Assembly: GCA_029263295.1 (NCBI GenBank)
Contig: JAJCXT010000001.1
Coordinates: forward strand, 1-33,542
Length of the DNA: 33,542 nucleotides
Direction of reading: 5' to 3'
Source: Acidobacteriota bacterium
GTDB lineage: Bacteria > Acidobacteriota > UBA890 > WLXD01
Shown here: positions 21,667-30,039 of the stretch, piece by piece
Layout of the letters: each line of letters starts with the position of its first letter
Numbering within the stretch: the stretch's first letter is position 1
The notes under the pieces: generated by a model
Seen by the model: the letters and a program-made list of their open reading frames with translations, nothing else
What the model was told of the DNA's origin: nothing
Databases searched by the model: none
Made by a program: the position numbers and the translations under genes

Positions 21667-23381
21667 CCGAGATGCCGGATGGGGCTCAGCGTGCTCGAAT
21701 TGAGGCTCGGAGGCTCTGGGAGGTGCGCGAAGTGGATGAGGACGCCGCCCGGCGGCTGGCGTCCAATCTCGGGATCTCCTCGGTGACCGCCCGGGTGTTG
21801 GCGGGCCGCGGGCTCACCACGCCTGCGGCCGCGGAGAGGTTCCTGACGCCAGGACTCGACGAACTGCACTCGCCCTTCGAGTTCGTGCAAATGGACGCTG
21901 CCGTCGAGCGCTTACAGGCGGCAATCGCGGCCGGGGACCGCATCGCCATCCATGGCGACTACGACGTGGACGGGATCAGCGGTAGCGTTCTGCTCGCCAC
22001 GGTGCTTCGCCATCTCGGCGGCGACATCGAGGTCATCCTGCCGCATCGGCTAACAGATGGGTACGGGTTCAACCCGAGTGGAGTGGACCGTGCCCAGGCG
22101 GCGGGCGCGCGCCTGCTCGTCGCCGTGGATTGCGGCATCACAGGTTGGGAGGCCTGCGATCACGCCGCGGGCCTCGGGATCGACGTGATCATCGTGGATC
22201 ACCATTTGCCGCAAGGCCAATTGCCGCAGGCTGTAGCCATCCTCAATCCGAGGCTCGAAGACAGCGGCTATCCGGAGCCTGATCTGGCCGCGGTGGCGGT
22301 GGCCTTCAAGCTGGCGCGCGCGATGCTCGAGCGCTCCGACACCACTGCGAGCGGCCTCGCGATGCTCAAGTTGGTGGCGTTGGGGACGATTGCCGACCTG
22401 GTGCCGCTACGAGGAGAGAACCGTGCCCTCGCCGTGCATGGACTCGCCGGGCTCGCCGATACCGTGAATCCCGGCCTACGTGCGTTGATGCAGGTAGCGG
22501 GAGTGGACCCAAGGCGAGTCACCGCTGGCGACGTAGCATTCCGCCTGGCGCCCAGAATCAACGCCGCGGGCCGGGTCGGGCACCCTGATGATGCTGCGGA
22601 GATGTTCATGACCGCCGATGAAGCCGTAGCCAAGAGGCTGGCCGGCCACCTCGAGCAGCTCAACACCGAGCGCCGCGAGCTGGAGCAGAGGGTAAGCGCC
22701 GAGGCCCTGACCCAGAGCGCTGGCGACGAGGGGCTGATCGTCGTCGCGGCCGGCGAAGGCTGGCACCGTGGAGTCGTCGGGATCGTCGCGTCGCGACTCG
22801 TGGAACGGACGGCACGGCCGTCCTTGGTGATCTCAGTGGAAGGTGCCGAGGCGCATGGGTCGGCTCGTTCCGTGCCGGGCTTCGATATTTCCGCGGCGCT
22901 GGCGGCCGCCGCGCCACTGTTGGATTCGTACGGGGGACACAAACAGGCTGCCGGCTTCCGCCTGGCCAGTGATCGGATCGACGACCTGCGCGCAGCCTTG
23001 CACGAGTACGCGACCCAGTTCGACGCGAGCAGCCTGCAGGCTGTGCTGACCTGCGACGACGAGCTGCACGGCGATGACGCAACAACTGATCTGGCGCTGG
23101 AGCTCGAGCGCCTGGAGCCGTTCGGCATCGGCAACCCGCGGCCGCGCTTCCTGTGTCAGGAGCTGCGGCTGGCTGGGCCGGTCCAGGTGCTCAAGGAGCA
23201 ACACTTGAAACTGCTGGTGCGCTCGGGCGACAAGGCCATCTCGGCCATCGCATGGCGGCGCGGAGAACTGGCGGAGAAGCTCGCCGGAGCGACATCCGTC
23301 GACGTGGTCGCGACGCTCAAGGTGAATCGTTTTCGCGGACGGCTGGAACCACAGCTCGAGATCCAGGACCTACGCGCCTAG
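21663..23381 (+). CDS. recJ: Single-stranded-DNA-specific exonuclease RecJ
   Basis: RecJ is a 5'-3' single-strand DNA exonuclease in recombination and mismatch/base-excision repair. The 572-aa protein has the DHH phosphoesterase motifs: AIHGDYDVDGISG (Asp99, Asp101, Asp103), LLVAVDCGITG, VIIVDHHLPQG (Asp179-His180-His181) and LGTIADLVPL. The DHHA1 domain follows, with RINAAGRVG, then GWHRGVVGIVASRLVE and the glycine/His motif SYGGHKQAAGF. A C-terminal OB-fold region (LAGPVQVLKEQHLKLLV) completes a normal-length enzyme. The GTG at 21663 forms a GTGA overlap with accA; an ATG three codons later (21672) is an alternative start. The gene ends 21 nt from the convergent tatC. Confidence 0.95.
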   Translation: MTEMPDGAQRARIEARRLWEVREVDEDAARRLASNLGISSVTARVLAGRGLTTPAAAERFLTPGLDELHSPFEFVQMDAAVERLQAAIAAGDRIAIHGDYDVDGISGSVLLATVLRHLGGDIEVILPHRLTDGYGFNPSGVDRAQAAGARLLVAVDCGITGWEACDHAAGLGIDVIIVDHHLPQGQLPQAVAILNPRLEDSGYPEPDLAAVAVAFKLARAMLERSDTTASGLAMLKLVALGTIADLVPLRGENRALAVHGLAGLADTVNPGLRALMQVAGVDPRRVTAGDVAFRLAPRINAAGRVGHPDDAAEMFMTADEAVAKRLAGHLEQLNTERRELEQRVSAEALTQSAGDEGLIVVAAGEGWHRGVVGIVASRLVERTARPSLVISVEGAEAHGSARSVPGFDISAALAAAAPLLDSYGGHKQAAGFRLASDRIDDLRAALHEYATQFDASSLQAVLTCDDELHGDDATTDLALELERLEPFGIGNPRPRFLCQELRLAGPVQVLKEQHLKLLVRSGDKAISAIAWRRGELAEKLAGATSVDVVATLKVNRFRGRLEPQLEIQDLRA

Positions 23382-23393
23382 TCACTTGGCGCG
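23373..23393. other. Short inverted repeat between convergent recJ and tatC
   Basis: CGCGCC at 23373-23378 pairs with GGCGCG at 23388-23393 around a 9-nt loop containing the recJ stop. No T-tract follows on either strand, so an intrinsic terminator is doubtful. It is recorded because the two genes converge with only 21 nt between their stop codons. Confidence 0.25.
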
Positions 23394-23402
23394 AGCGCGT
23401 GG

Positions 23403-24179
23403 CTAGTCGCGTGGCTGGACCGCCCACGCGATCACGATGCCGGCCAGGTACAGCATCAGCATCGGTATGGCGAGGATGGTTTGCGTGGCGAAGTCGGGGG
23501 TTGGCGTTACCACCGCCGCGACGATGAAGATGATCAGGATCGAGTAGCGGAAGTTTCGCCACATTCCGCCGGCTGTGACCAGGCCGAGGCGCGCCAGAAA
23601 GAAGACCACGATCGGCCACTCGAAGATCAACGCGCAACCAAGCAACGTCCGCAGAAGGAAGCTGAAGAGGTTGTTGACCGTCAGCAGTTGGCGGAAGTCG
23701 CCCCCTAGCGACAGAAAGAAGTCTGCCATGATCGGGAACAGGACCTTATAGCCGAATAGTCCGCCGAGGATGAAGCAGGCGGCGCTGGCGAACACGACAG
23801 GCACAGCGTAGAAGCGCTCACGCCGGTACAGGCCCGGCGCGACGAACATCCACGCCTGGTAGATGAGCACTGGCGACGACAGGAAGATCCCCGCGACCGC
23901 GGCTACCTTCAGGTAGAGCACGAAGGGCTCGGTGAGTGACAGGAACACCAGTCGATCGGAGTCGGCAGGGAGGAGCCGCACGACGGGCTCGGTCAGGATC
24001 TCGTAGATACGGTCGGAGATCGCCCAGCAAGCGAGCATCGCCACAACGAACGCGATGACGCTGATGACGACGCGTCGCCGGAGCTCGGTGAGATGCTCCA
24101 GCAACGACATCTCCGGCAGCGGGGCGCCGCTCGACTCCTGCGCGTCGACCGGATCGACTGTGGCCGTGTCCTCGCTCAT
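23403..24179 (-). CDS. tatC: Sec-independent protein translocase TatC
   Basis: TatC is the twin-arginine signal-peptide receptor of the Tat pathway, an inner-membrane protein of six helices exporting folded proteins. The 258-aa sequence contains MSLLEHLTELRRRV before helix 1, TEPFVLYLKVA, the conserved YQAWMFVAPGLYRRER, a central FGYKVLFPIM helix and AAVVTPTPDF before the last two helices. An N-terminal soluble extension of about 22 acidic residues (SEDTATVDPVDAQE region) precedes the conserved start. It lies 18 nt after tatA on the same strand and is surely cotranscribed with it. The ribosome-binding site is weak. No separate tatB is present here, suggesting either a TatAC-type system or a tatB elsewhere. 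Confidence 0.95.
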   Translation of the reverse strand: MSEDTATVDPVDAQESSGAPLPEMSLLEHLTELRRRVVISVIAFVVAMLACWAISDRIYEILTEPVVRLLPADSDRLVFLSLTEPFVLYLKVAAVAGIFLSSPVLIYQAWMFVAPGLYRRERFYAVPVVFASAACFILGGLFGYKVLFPIMADFFLSLGGDFRQLLTVNNLFSFLLRTLLGCALIFEWPIVVFFLARLGLVTAGGMWRNFRYSILIIFIVAAVVTPTPDFATQTILAIPMLMLYLAGIVIAWAVQPRD

Positions 24180-24197
24180 GACTCAGGTTCGCCGACG

Positions 24198-24410
24198 TCA
24201 GTCGTCGTCGAGTTCACGGCGACGCTCGGCGCGATCGTCGAGGGCGATCTCGTCTTCGAGCGAGCGCTTGAGGTCGTTAGACGCGCGACGGAATTCGCGC
24301 ATGCCCTTGCCGACAGTGCGGCCGAGCTCGGGCAGGCGCTTCGGGCCAAACACCACGAGCGCGATGATGACGATGATGAGCAGCTCGGTGCCACCGATTG
24401 AACCAAACAT
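24198..24410 (-). CDS. tatA: Twin-arginine translocase TatA/TatE family subunit
   Basis: This 70-aa protein has the TatA plan: a short periplasmic N-terminus (MFGSIGGTE), one transmembrane helix ([12 protein letters not shown], about residues 10-21), the hinge [11 protein letters not shown] and an amphipathic helix ([15 protein letters not shown]), ending in a charged tail. TatA oligomers form or destabilise the membrane to pass folded Tat substrates. TatA and TatB are hard to distinguish at this length; the missing long C-terminus favours TatA. It follows threonine synthase by 73 nt with its own promoter-like sequence in the gap, and GAGG lies just before the ATG. tatC follows. Confidence 0.92.
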   Translation of the reverse strand: MFGSIGGTELLIIVIIALVVFGPKRLPELGRTVGKGMREFRRASNDLKRSLEDEIALDDRAERRRELDDD

Positions 24411-24443
24411 GAGTGCCTCGGACGGTACTGAAATCCTACCGCA

Positions 24444-24472
24444 ATGATAGGCCAGGGAAGCGGGTGGGCCAA
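24444..24472 (-). promoter_or_regulatory. Predicted sigma70-type promoter for tatA-tatC
   Basis: On the minus strand TTGGCC (24472-24467) and TATCAT (24449-24444) are separated by exactly 17 nt. The -10 matches the consensus at five of six positions and the -35 at four. The start would fall near 24437, leaving a 25-30 nt leader with a GAGG ribosome-binding site before the tatA ATG. This implies tatAC can be transcribed independently of the upstream threonine synthase gene. Confidence 0.55.
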
Positions 24473-24483
24473 TTCAGCTGCTG

Positions 24484-25650
24484 CTACGCGAGCGACGAAA
24501 GATACTTGTACGCGTTGCCAGTGAGGAACGTCACCACGCGCTCGTCGCGGCAGATGGCGCCGTCCTCGACGAGCCGCTGTGCCGCTACGAGCGTGGCGGC
24601 GGCCTCTGGAGCGGCGTAAATGCCTTCGACTGCGGCCAGCCGACGCAGCATCTCCAACATGGCGTCGTCTTCCACCATTACGGCCGTACCCTTGGAGGCG
24701 CGCAGCACTTGCAGGATTTCGCGGTCGGCGAACGCCGTGGGCACCCGCAGGCCGTTGGCGACGGTCGTCGCGTTCTGCCAGGGTTCCGCGCTCTCCAGGC
24801 CCGCGTCGAAGGCGCGAACGATTGGCGCGCAGCCGTCAGCCTGGACGGCGATCATCCGCGGACGCCGGCTGTCGATCATGCCGATCGTTTCGAGTTCGTC
24901 GAATGCCTTCCACATGCCCAACAGGCCTGTGCCTCCACCGGTCGGGTACAGGATCACGTCGGGGAGCTCCCAGCCCAACTGTTCGGCCAGTTCGAGCCCC
25001 ATGGTCTTCTTGCCCTCGAGCCGATAGGGCTCCTGCAGGGTGCTCACGGGAAACCAGTCGTCCTCGGACTCGCGTTTCATCTGGGCGCCCGCATCCGAGA
25101 TCGTGCCGTCAACCACCGTGACGCTGGCACCGAGGTCGCGGTACTCAGTGAGGAACTCGGGCGGGGTCTCGGCGGGCACGTAGATCACCGCACGCATGCC
25201 GCCACGTGCACAGTAGGCGGCCATCGCGCTGCCTGCATTGCCCGCGGTGGGAATTGAGAGCGTGCTGATGCCGAGTTCGCGCGCGCGGCTTACCGCCATG
25301 CACAGGCCACGGGCCTTGAACGATCCGGTCGGATTCAGGCCCTCGTCCTTGGCCAGGAGCTCATCGAGCCCGAGGTGTGCCCCCATCCGTCCGAGACGCA
25401 GCAGGGGGGTGCCACCCTCGCCCAGGCACAGACGGTGTTCGGGGCCGCGCACAGGCAAGAGATCTGCGTAGCGCCACAGTCCTCCTGGTCGATTGGCCAA
25501 TTGGTCGGGCGTCCACTTGATCTGGTCGAGTTGGTAACGGGGGTAGAGAGGCCCGCCACACGAGCAGAACCGATGGACTTCATCGGCATCATAGAGCTGT
25601 TCGCATCGACTACAGGAGAGATGGGCTAGCGAAGAAGGTACCGATTGCAT
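24484..25650 (-). CDS. thrC: Threonine synthase (PLP-dependent)
   Basis: Threonine synthase converts O-phosphohomoserine to threonine. The 388-aa protein is a fold type II PLP enzyme with an N-terminal zinc ribbon (Cys13, Cys16, Cys29, Cys31 in CSRC and CSCGGPL). It has the substrate loop LGEGGTPLLRL, the PLP lysine Lys112 in NPTGSFKARG, PTAGNAGSAMAAY, and the phosphate-binding YPTGGGTGLLG. The compact form with a zinc ribbon is common in diverse bacteria and archaea. Other PLP lyases share this fold, but the ribbon plus GEGGTPL and NPTGSFK favour threonine synthase. The ATG is divergent from rimP across a 228-nt region. The stop lies 73 nt before tatA. No clear promoter was found. Confidence 0.88.
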   Translation of the reverse strand: MQSVPSSLAHLSCSRCEQLYDADEVHRFCSCGGPLYPRYQLDQIKWTPDQLANRPGGLWRYADLLPVRGPEHRLCLGEGGTPLLRLGRMGAHLGLDELLAKDEGLNPTGSFKARGLCMAVSRARELGISTLSIPTAGNAGSAMAAYCARGGMRAVIYVPAETPPEFLTEYRDLGASVTVVDGTISDAGAQMKRESEDDWFPVSTLQEPYRLEGKKTMGLELAEQLGWELPDVILYPTGGGTGLLGMWKAFDELETIGMIDSRRPRMIAVQADGCAPIVRAFDAGLESAEPWQNATTVANGLRVPTAFADREILQVLRASKGTAVMVEDDAMLEMLRRLAAVEGIYAAPEAAATLVAAQRLVEDGAICRDERVVTFLTGNAYKYLSSLA

Positions 25651-25796
25651 GACGAGCGCTCACAAAGCAGAGTTGCGAGATGGGCCCCCCCGTAGCAGAG
25701 GTGCGATGGGCGGTTAAGCTGCGTAGCTTCGCGGAAGTACGTCGGTGACGCAAACGGCAACGATAGACGGGGCCGTGAGCGTTTGCCCGCGTGTTT

Positions 25797-25805
25797 TGCT
25801 AATCT
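25797..25805 (+). promoter_or_regulatory. Possible extended -10 element for the rimP-nusA-infB operon
   Basis: TGCTAATCT in the 228-nt divergent region would start transcription near 25812, giving a leader of about 67 nt that contains the hairpin at 25833-25857. No clear -35 is found 16-18 nt upstream. The remainder of 25651-25878 holds a run of seven C (25685-25691) and no tRNA or other gene that I can identify. Confidence 0.4.
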
Positions 25806-25832
25806 GTGCTGTACGAAATTGGCTACTTCAGC

Positions 25833-25860
25833 AGAAGTGGGTCCCGTGCCCGCTTCTTTT
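25833..25860 (+). terminator. Hairpin with U-tract in the rimP leader (probable attenuator)
   Basis: AGAAGTGGG (25833-25841) pairs with CCCGCTTCT (25849-25857) as a 9-bp stem with one G-U pair and a 7-nt loop, followed by TTTTCTTTG. This is an intrinsic-terminator shape sitting 18 nt before the rimP ATG, inside the expected leader. A terminator-like rimP leader hairpin is known across many bacteria and is thought to let NusA or transcription state control the rimP-nusA-infB operon. The position and the GUGGG/CCCGC core fit that element. Read-through regulation itself is inference. Confidence 0.65.
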
Positions 25861-25878
25861 CTTTGTACGGACAAGTTG

Positions 25879-26364
25879 ATGTCGACAGAGCAGCAGACAA
25901 CACCGAGCGAGGCGATCGCGCAGCAGGTTGCGCCGCTGGCCGCACGCGTGGCCGAACGCGTAGGCTGCAAGCTCGCGTACGTGAGGTACTTGTTCGAACA
26001 AAGCAACTGGATTCTCCGCGTCGTGATCGATCGTGATGGTGGCGTCAATGTTGAGCACTGCGCCAAGGTGAGTCGCCAGCTGTCCGCGTTGCTGGATGTC
26101 GAGGACTTTATCGAGGCGGCGTACACGCTCGAGGTTTCCTCGCCGGGACTCGACAAGGAACTGCTCGTCGCGGCGGATTTCAAGAAGTACGCAGGTCAGG
26201 CGATTCGCATCGAGACGGTAGAGGGCCCAGAGGGCAGCGCCACATTGCGTGGGAAGTTGCGTGGCCTGAACGGCGGCAACGTGTTGCTGGAGGACGAAGG
26301 CGGCGACCGGCTCGAGTTGCCGCGATCGACTATCGCGGAAGCCCGACTCGAAGTGGAAATTTGA
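25879..26364 (+). CDS. rimP: Ribosome maturation factor RimP
   Basis: RimP assists 30S subunit assembly. The 161-aa protein has the two-domain pattern of the family. The N-terminal domain shows VGCKLAYVRYLFEQ, LRVVIDRDGGVNVEHC and the conserved YTLEVSSPGLDKEL. The C-terminal SH3-like barrel runs from FKKYAGQAIRI to the end (GNVLLEDEGGDRLELP). The ATG at 25879 is used; a longer in-frame opening to 25783 would run through the attenuator hairpin and adds 32 cysteine-containing, non-conserved residues. The ribosome-binding site is weak (ACGGACAAG). It is the first gene of the rimP-nusA-infB-rbfA-nrnA-truB operon; nusA follows after 37 nt. Confidence 0.94.
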   Translation: MSTEQQTTPSEAIAQQVAPLAARVAERVGCKLAYVRYLFEQSNWILRVVIDRDGGVNVEHCAKVSRQLSALLDVEDFIEAAYTLEVSSPGLDKELLVAADFKKYAGQAIRIETVEGPEGSATLRGKLRGLNGGNVLLEDEGGDRLELPRSTIAEARLEVEI

Positions 26365-26401
26365 CGATATGTACCGAGTCTACGTAGGAAAGGACGGCTA
26401 G

Positions 26402-27832
26402 ATGTTGCTGCAGACGATCGAGCAGATCGGGCGCGAGAAGAACATCGCGCCCGAGGTGATCATCGCCGCTATTGAAGAGGCGATGGCCGTGGCTGCTCAG
26501 AAGTTCTACCGAACCGAGGATCGGCTCGTCGGCCGCCTGGACCCAGAAAGTGGAGAACTGGAGTTGCACGCCGTGAAGACGGTGGTCGAAGAGGTAGAGG
26601 ATCCGCATAGCGAAATCAGCGTCGAGGACGCTGTCGCGGCGGGAATGGAAGCGCCGCAGGTGGGCGACGAGCAGCGGGTAGAGATGGCTACCGACCAGCT
26701 TGGCCGCATCGCTGCGCAGGCCGCCAAGCAGGTGATCTTCCAGAAAGTACGTGATGCGGAACGCGACAACATCTTCGCCGAGTACGAGGACCGGGTTGGG
26801 GAACTGCTCACCGGTACTGTGAAGCGATTCGAGCGCGGCGACATGGTGATCGATCTTGGCCGCGCCGAGGCAGTCCTGCCACGGCGGGAGCAGTCGCGCG
26901 CGGAGCACTACAACATTGGCGACCGCATCCGGGTCGTTGTGGCCGAGGTTCTGCGCGATACCCGTGGCCCGTTGGTGGTGGTTTCGCGGAGCAGTTCAGA
27001 GTTGCTGCTCCGTCTGTTCGAGATGGAAGTGCCGGAGATCTACGACGGCACGGTGCTCGTCAAAGGCGCAGTGCGTGAGGGTGGTGACCGGGCCAAGGTT
27101 GCGGTGCATTCCCTGGATGCGGACATCGATCCGGTGGGAGCGTGTGTGGGGATGCGCGGTTCCCGCGTGCAGGGGATCATCCGTGAACTCCGGGGCGAGA
27201 AGATCGACATCGTCGATTGGGACGAGGATCTGCATCAGTACGCGATCAACGCGCTGAAGCCTGCGAAGGTGAGCAGTGTCACCGAGGTCGTGCGTGTCAA
27301 CGAAGACGGTTTCGAAGAACCTCATCTCGAAGTCATCGTGGATGAGGATCAGCTTTCACTAGCCATCGGCAAGCGTGGGCAGAACGTGCGCCTCGCGGGC
27401 AAGTTGCTCAGCCGCAAGATCGACGTGATGAGCAAGGAGCAGAAGGCCGGTCTTGCCGCCGAGGCGGATGAGACCGGCGCGGCGGAAACCGACGAGGACG
27501 ACACTGCGACGGACGAGGCGACCGCTGATGCACCTGCCGATAGCCAGACCGCTCAGGTAGCGGACGCTGACGATCTCGAGCGGATCGACGGTGTGGGCCC
27601 GAAGGCTGCGGGGGCACTTCGCGAGGCGGGCTATGGTTCTGCAGCGTCAATCGCGGAGGCCGGGGTGGATGCCCTGCTCGCGGTTGCGGGTATCGGACCG
27701 AAGTCGGCCGCAAAGATTTGGGAACAGGCAATTGCTGTCGACTCCGGCAGTGACACAGAACCGCAAGCCGAGGATAATCCCGGCCCGGACGCTACGGATG
27801 AGCCGCAAGAGCCGGTAGCGACAGACATCTAG
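26402..27832 (+). CDS. nusA: Transcription termination/antitermination protein NusA
   Basis: NusA binds RNA polymerase and nascent RNA, modulating pausing, termination and antitermination. The 476-aa protein has the N-terminal polymerase-binding domain (1-135), an S1 domain (GELLTGTVKRFERGDMVIDL), and two KH domains (GACVGMRGSRVQGIIREL; LSLAIGKRGQNVRLA). These are followed by an acidic low-complexity linker of about 45 residues (around 345-390). After the linker comes a helix-hairpin-helix unit, residues 391-444, with two hairpins (DGVGPKAAGAL and AGIGPKSAAKI), then a second acidic tail. The HhH part sits where Enterobacteria have the acidic repeats. The start has AGGAAAGGA upstream. Neither ylxR nor ylxQ lies between nusA and infB. 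Confidence 0.96.
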   Translation: MLLQTIEQIGREKNIAPEVIIAAIEEAMAVAAQKFYRTEDRLVGRLDPESGELELHAVKTVVEEVEDPHSEISVEDAVAAGMEAPQVGDEQRVEMATDQLGRIAAQAAKQVIFQKVRDAERDNIFAEYEDRVGELLTGTVKRFERGDMVIDLGRAEAVLPRREQSRAEHYNIGDRIRVVVAEVLRDTRGPLVVVSRSSSELLLRLFEMEVPEIYDGTVLVKGAVREGGDRAKVAVHSLDADIDPVGACVGMRGSRVQGIIRELRGEKIDIVDWDEDLHQYAINALKPAKVSSVTEVVRVNEDGFEEPHLEVIVDEDQLSLAIGKRGQNVRLAGKLLSRKIDVMSKEQKAGLAAEADETGAAETDEDDTATDEATADAPADSQTAQVADADDLERIDGVGPKAAGALREAGYGSAASIAEAGVDALLAVAGIGPKSAAKIWEQAIAVDSGSDTEPQAEDNPGPDATDEPQEPVATDI

Positions 27833-27869
27833 ACACACACGGCTGTTCGAGGCCGAGAAAGAAGACCAG

Positions 27870-29942
27870 ATGCGCGTATACGAGATCGCAAAAGAACTCG
27901 GCATTGAGAGCAAGGAAGCTGTCAGCCTGCTCAACGAACTCGACGTGGCGGTGAAATCACACGCCAACGCGATTTCAGAGGAGGACGCTCAGCGGCTGCG
28001 TGACCGCGTGGCGGGGGCAGCGGCCCCTGCAGGCGAGTCGCCCGCAGCACCCGAAGCTGAGACCGAAGCGGTGCCCGAGCCTGAGCCGGAGGCGGAGTCC
28101 GAGCCGGAGGAAGAACCTGCGTCGGAGCCCGAGGAAGAGTCTGCGCCCGAGCCCGAGCCCGAGCCTGAGCCTGAGGCCGAACCTGAGTTTTCGGGTGAGG
28201 TCGTCACGATCGAGGCGCCGATCATGGTCAAGGAATTGTCGGAGGCTACAGGGATCTCAGCACCGGCCCTTATCCGCGGCCTGATGGCGCAGGGGATCAT
28301 GGCGAACATGAACCAGTCGCTCGAGGGCGAGCTGGCGATCGCCGTGGCGGCAGAGCACGGTGTGCGTGTCCAGGTGCAGTCGGCCGATGAGATCCTGCTG
28401 GGCGACATCGATCAGGGCAGCGATGAGGATCTGGCAACGCGGGCCCCGGTCGTCACGATCATGGGGCATGTCGACCATGGCAAGACGCAACTGCTCGACG
28501 CGATCCGCGAGACCAACATCGTCGCGCGCGAAGCCGGAGGGATCACCCAGCATATCGGCGCGTCGGAGGTCGAATGGCAGGGTAACCGCATCGTCTTCAT
28601 CGACACCCCGGGTCACCAGGCTTTTACTCGCATGCGTGCGCGCGGGGCACAGATCACGGACATCGTCGTGCTCGTGGTGGCGGCGAACGACGGCATCATG
28701 CCGCAGACGATCGAGGCGATCGACCACGCCCGAGCGGCAGGAGTTCCGATCATCGTCGCGATCAATAAGATCGATCTGCCGAACGCGAATCCGGACCGGG
28801 TGAAACAGCAACTGGCCGAGCGTGAGTTGGCACCTGAGGATTGGGGTGGCGACACGGTCTGCGTATTGGTCTCGGCGCTAGAGAAGGAGAATCTCGACGG
28901 CCTGCTCGAGATGATCGTTCTCACGGCGGAACTTATGGAGTTGAAGGCCAACCCGAGCGTGCTTGCTCGTGGCACGGTGCTCGAGGCGCAACTCGATCGC
29001 CGCCGCGGCCCGGTGGCGACCGTCCTGGTTCAGGCCGGCACGTTGCGTGTCGGCGAGTGGCTGATCGCAGGGGCGGAGGACGCCAAGGTGCGCGCCCTGT
29101 TCACTGCGAGCGGTGCCTCGGTCAAGGAGGCCGGCCCGGCCACAGCGGTTGAAGTGCTCGGTTTTTCTGGGGTGCCGGGCGCAGGCGACGAGTTGCAGGT
29201 TGTCGAGGAAGCCTCGCTGGCCCGTCGGGTAGCCGAGATTCGCCAATTGCAGCAGCGTCGCGAACAGCTCGGCGCCGGCCAACGTCTGACCCTCGAGGAT
29301 CTGCACGAGCGGCTCCGCTCCGGTGAGCAGGTGAAGCTGCCGTTGGTGCTCAAGGGCGACGCCCAGGGCTCGATCGAGACCCTTCGTGACGCTCTGAACA
29401 AACTCTCGCGCGATAGCGTGGAAGTGGACATCCTCCGGGCGGCGGTCGGAGGCGTGACCGAGACAGACATTCTGTTCGCAGCGGCGTCCGGCGCGATCGT
29501 CGTGGGCTTCAACGTGCGTCCAGAGCGCGGAGTTGCCGACGCGGCTGAGCGTGAAGGTGTGGACCTGCGGCTGCACACGATCATCTATCAGCTTCTCGAT
29601 GAGGTGAAGCAGGCGATGGTTGGGCAACTCGATCCGACGTTCGAGGAGGCCACCCTCGGTGCGGCGGAGGTTCGGGACACTTTCCGTATCCCGCGCATCG
29701 GCACGATTGCCGGTTGCTACGTCACCGAGGGCAAGTTCACCCGTGACGCGAAGGCGCGCCTCGTGCGGGACTCTCGCATCATCTATGAGGGGCAGTTGCG
29801 TTCACTGCGCCGCTTCAAGGACGATGTGAAGGAAGTGCAGCAGGGGTACGAATGCGGGATCGGTCTGGAGAACTTCAACGACATCAAGATCGGTGATGTG
29901 ATCGAGGCTTTCACAGTGACAGAGATCGCTCCCAGCTTGTGA
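27870..29942 (+). CDS. infB: Translation initiation factor IF-2
   Basis: IF-2 is the GTPase that places initiator tRNA on the ribosome. The 690-aa protein begins with the IF2N module [17 protein letters not shown], then a Pro-Glu low-complexity linker (residues 69-106), and a second N-domain ([17 protein letters not shown]). The G domain has G1 GHVDHGKT (199-206), G3 DTPGHQAF (245-252), G4 NKID (299-302) and a G5-like VSALEKENL. Domains II, III and IV ([35 protein letters not shown]) complete it. Position 250 is Gln where most bacterial IF-2 have Glu (DTPGHEAF). Total length is near the short Bacillus-type form. AGAAAGAAGA precedes the ATG, 37 nt after nusA. Confidence 0.97.
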   Translation: MRVYEIAKELGIESKEAVSLLNELDVAVKSHANAISEEDAQRLRDRVAGAAAPAGESPAAPEAETEAVPEPEPEAESEPEEEPASEPEEESAPEPEPEPEPEAEPEFSGEVVTIEAPIMVKELSEATGISAPALIRGLMAQGIMANMNQSLEGELAIAVAAEHGVRVQVQSADEILLGDIDQGSDEDLATRAPVVTIMGHVDHGKTQLLDAIRETNIVAREAGGITQHIGASEVEWQGNRIVFIDTPGHQAFTRMRARGAQITDIVVLVVAANDGIMPQTIEAIDHARAAGVPIIVAINKIDLPNANPDRVKQQLAERELAPEDWGGDTVCVLVSALEKENLDGLLEMIVLTAELMELKANPSVLARGTVLEAQLDRRRGPVATVLVQAGTLRVGEWLIAGAEDAKVRALFTASGASVKEAGPATAVEVLGFSGVPGAGDELQVVEEASLARRVAEIRQLQQRREQLGAGQRLTLEDLHERLRSGEQVKLPLVLKGDAQGSIETLRDALNKLSRDSVEVDILRAAVGGVTETDILFAAASGAIVVGFNVRPERGVADAAEREGVDLRLHTIIYQLLDEVKQAMVGQLDPTFEEATLGAAEVRDTFRIPRIGTIAGCYVTEGKFTRDAKARLVRDSRIIYEGQLRSLRRFKDDVKEVQQGYECGIGLENFNDIKIGDVIEAFTVTEIAPSL
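28074..28187 (+). repeat. Pro-Glu low-complexity repeat inside infB
   Basis: Thirty-eight codons encode an acidic linker made almost only of Pro, Glu, Ala and Ser, with runs of alternating CCC/CCT/CCG and GAG codons ([15 protein letters not shown], later [14 protein letters not shown]). Variable charged linkers between the N-domains and G domain are normal in IF-2. The near-perfect hexanucleotide periodicity makes this stretch prone to length change. Confidence 0.8.
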
Positions 29943-29955
29943 CGCATGGGGCCTC

Positions 29956-29973
29956 TCGGCGCATAGTCGCCGA
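29956..29973 (+). other. Intercistronic hairpin between infB and rbfA
   Basis: TCGGCG (29956-29961) and CGCCGA (29968-29973) form a 6-bp stem with a 6-nt loop, 14 nt after the infB stop. No T-run follows directly, so it is not a clear terminator. It occupies the 97-nt gap before rbfA, which is otherwise featureless. Confidence 0.3.
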
Positions 29974-30039
29974 CGTGTGTCTGCTGCAGTTTGGCCTGGC
30001 GATGTGTCGCAACCTCGAGCGCAACCGCATGGTGTACCG

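Noticed and set aside
25685-25691. Run of seven C upstream of thrC as a phase-variation tract
   Set aside because: It lies outside coding sequence, about 35 nt before the thrC ATG, and seven bases is too short to call phase variation in GC-rich DNA. It may be worth a glance only if strain data show length changes.
25651-25878. A tRNA gene before rimP (as metY in Enterobacteria)
   Set aside because: No T-arm consensus (GGTTCGAnTCC) or CCA-ended acceptor pairing is found in the interval on either strand.
29977-30039. Longer RbfA starting at GTG 29977
   Set aside because: The extra 21 residues are not RbfA-like and no ribosome-binding site precedes them; the GTG at 30040 sits just before the conserved RPRRV.
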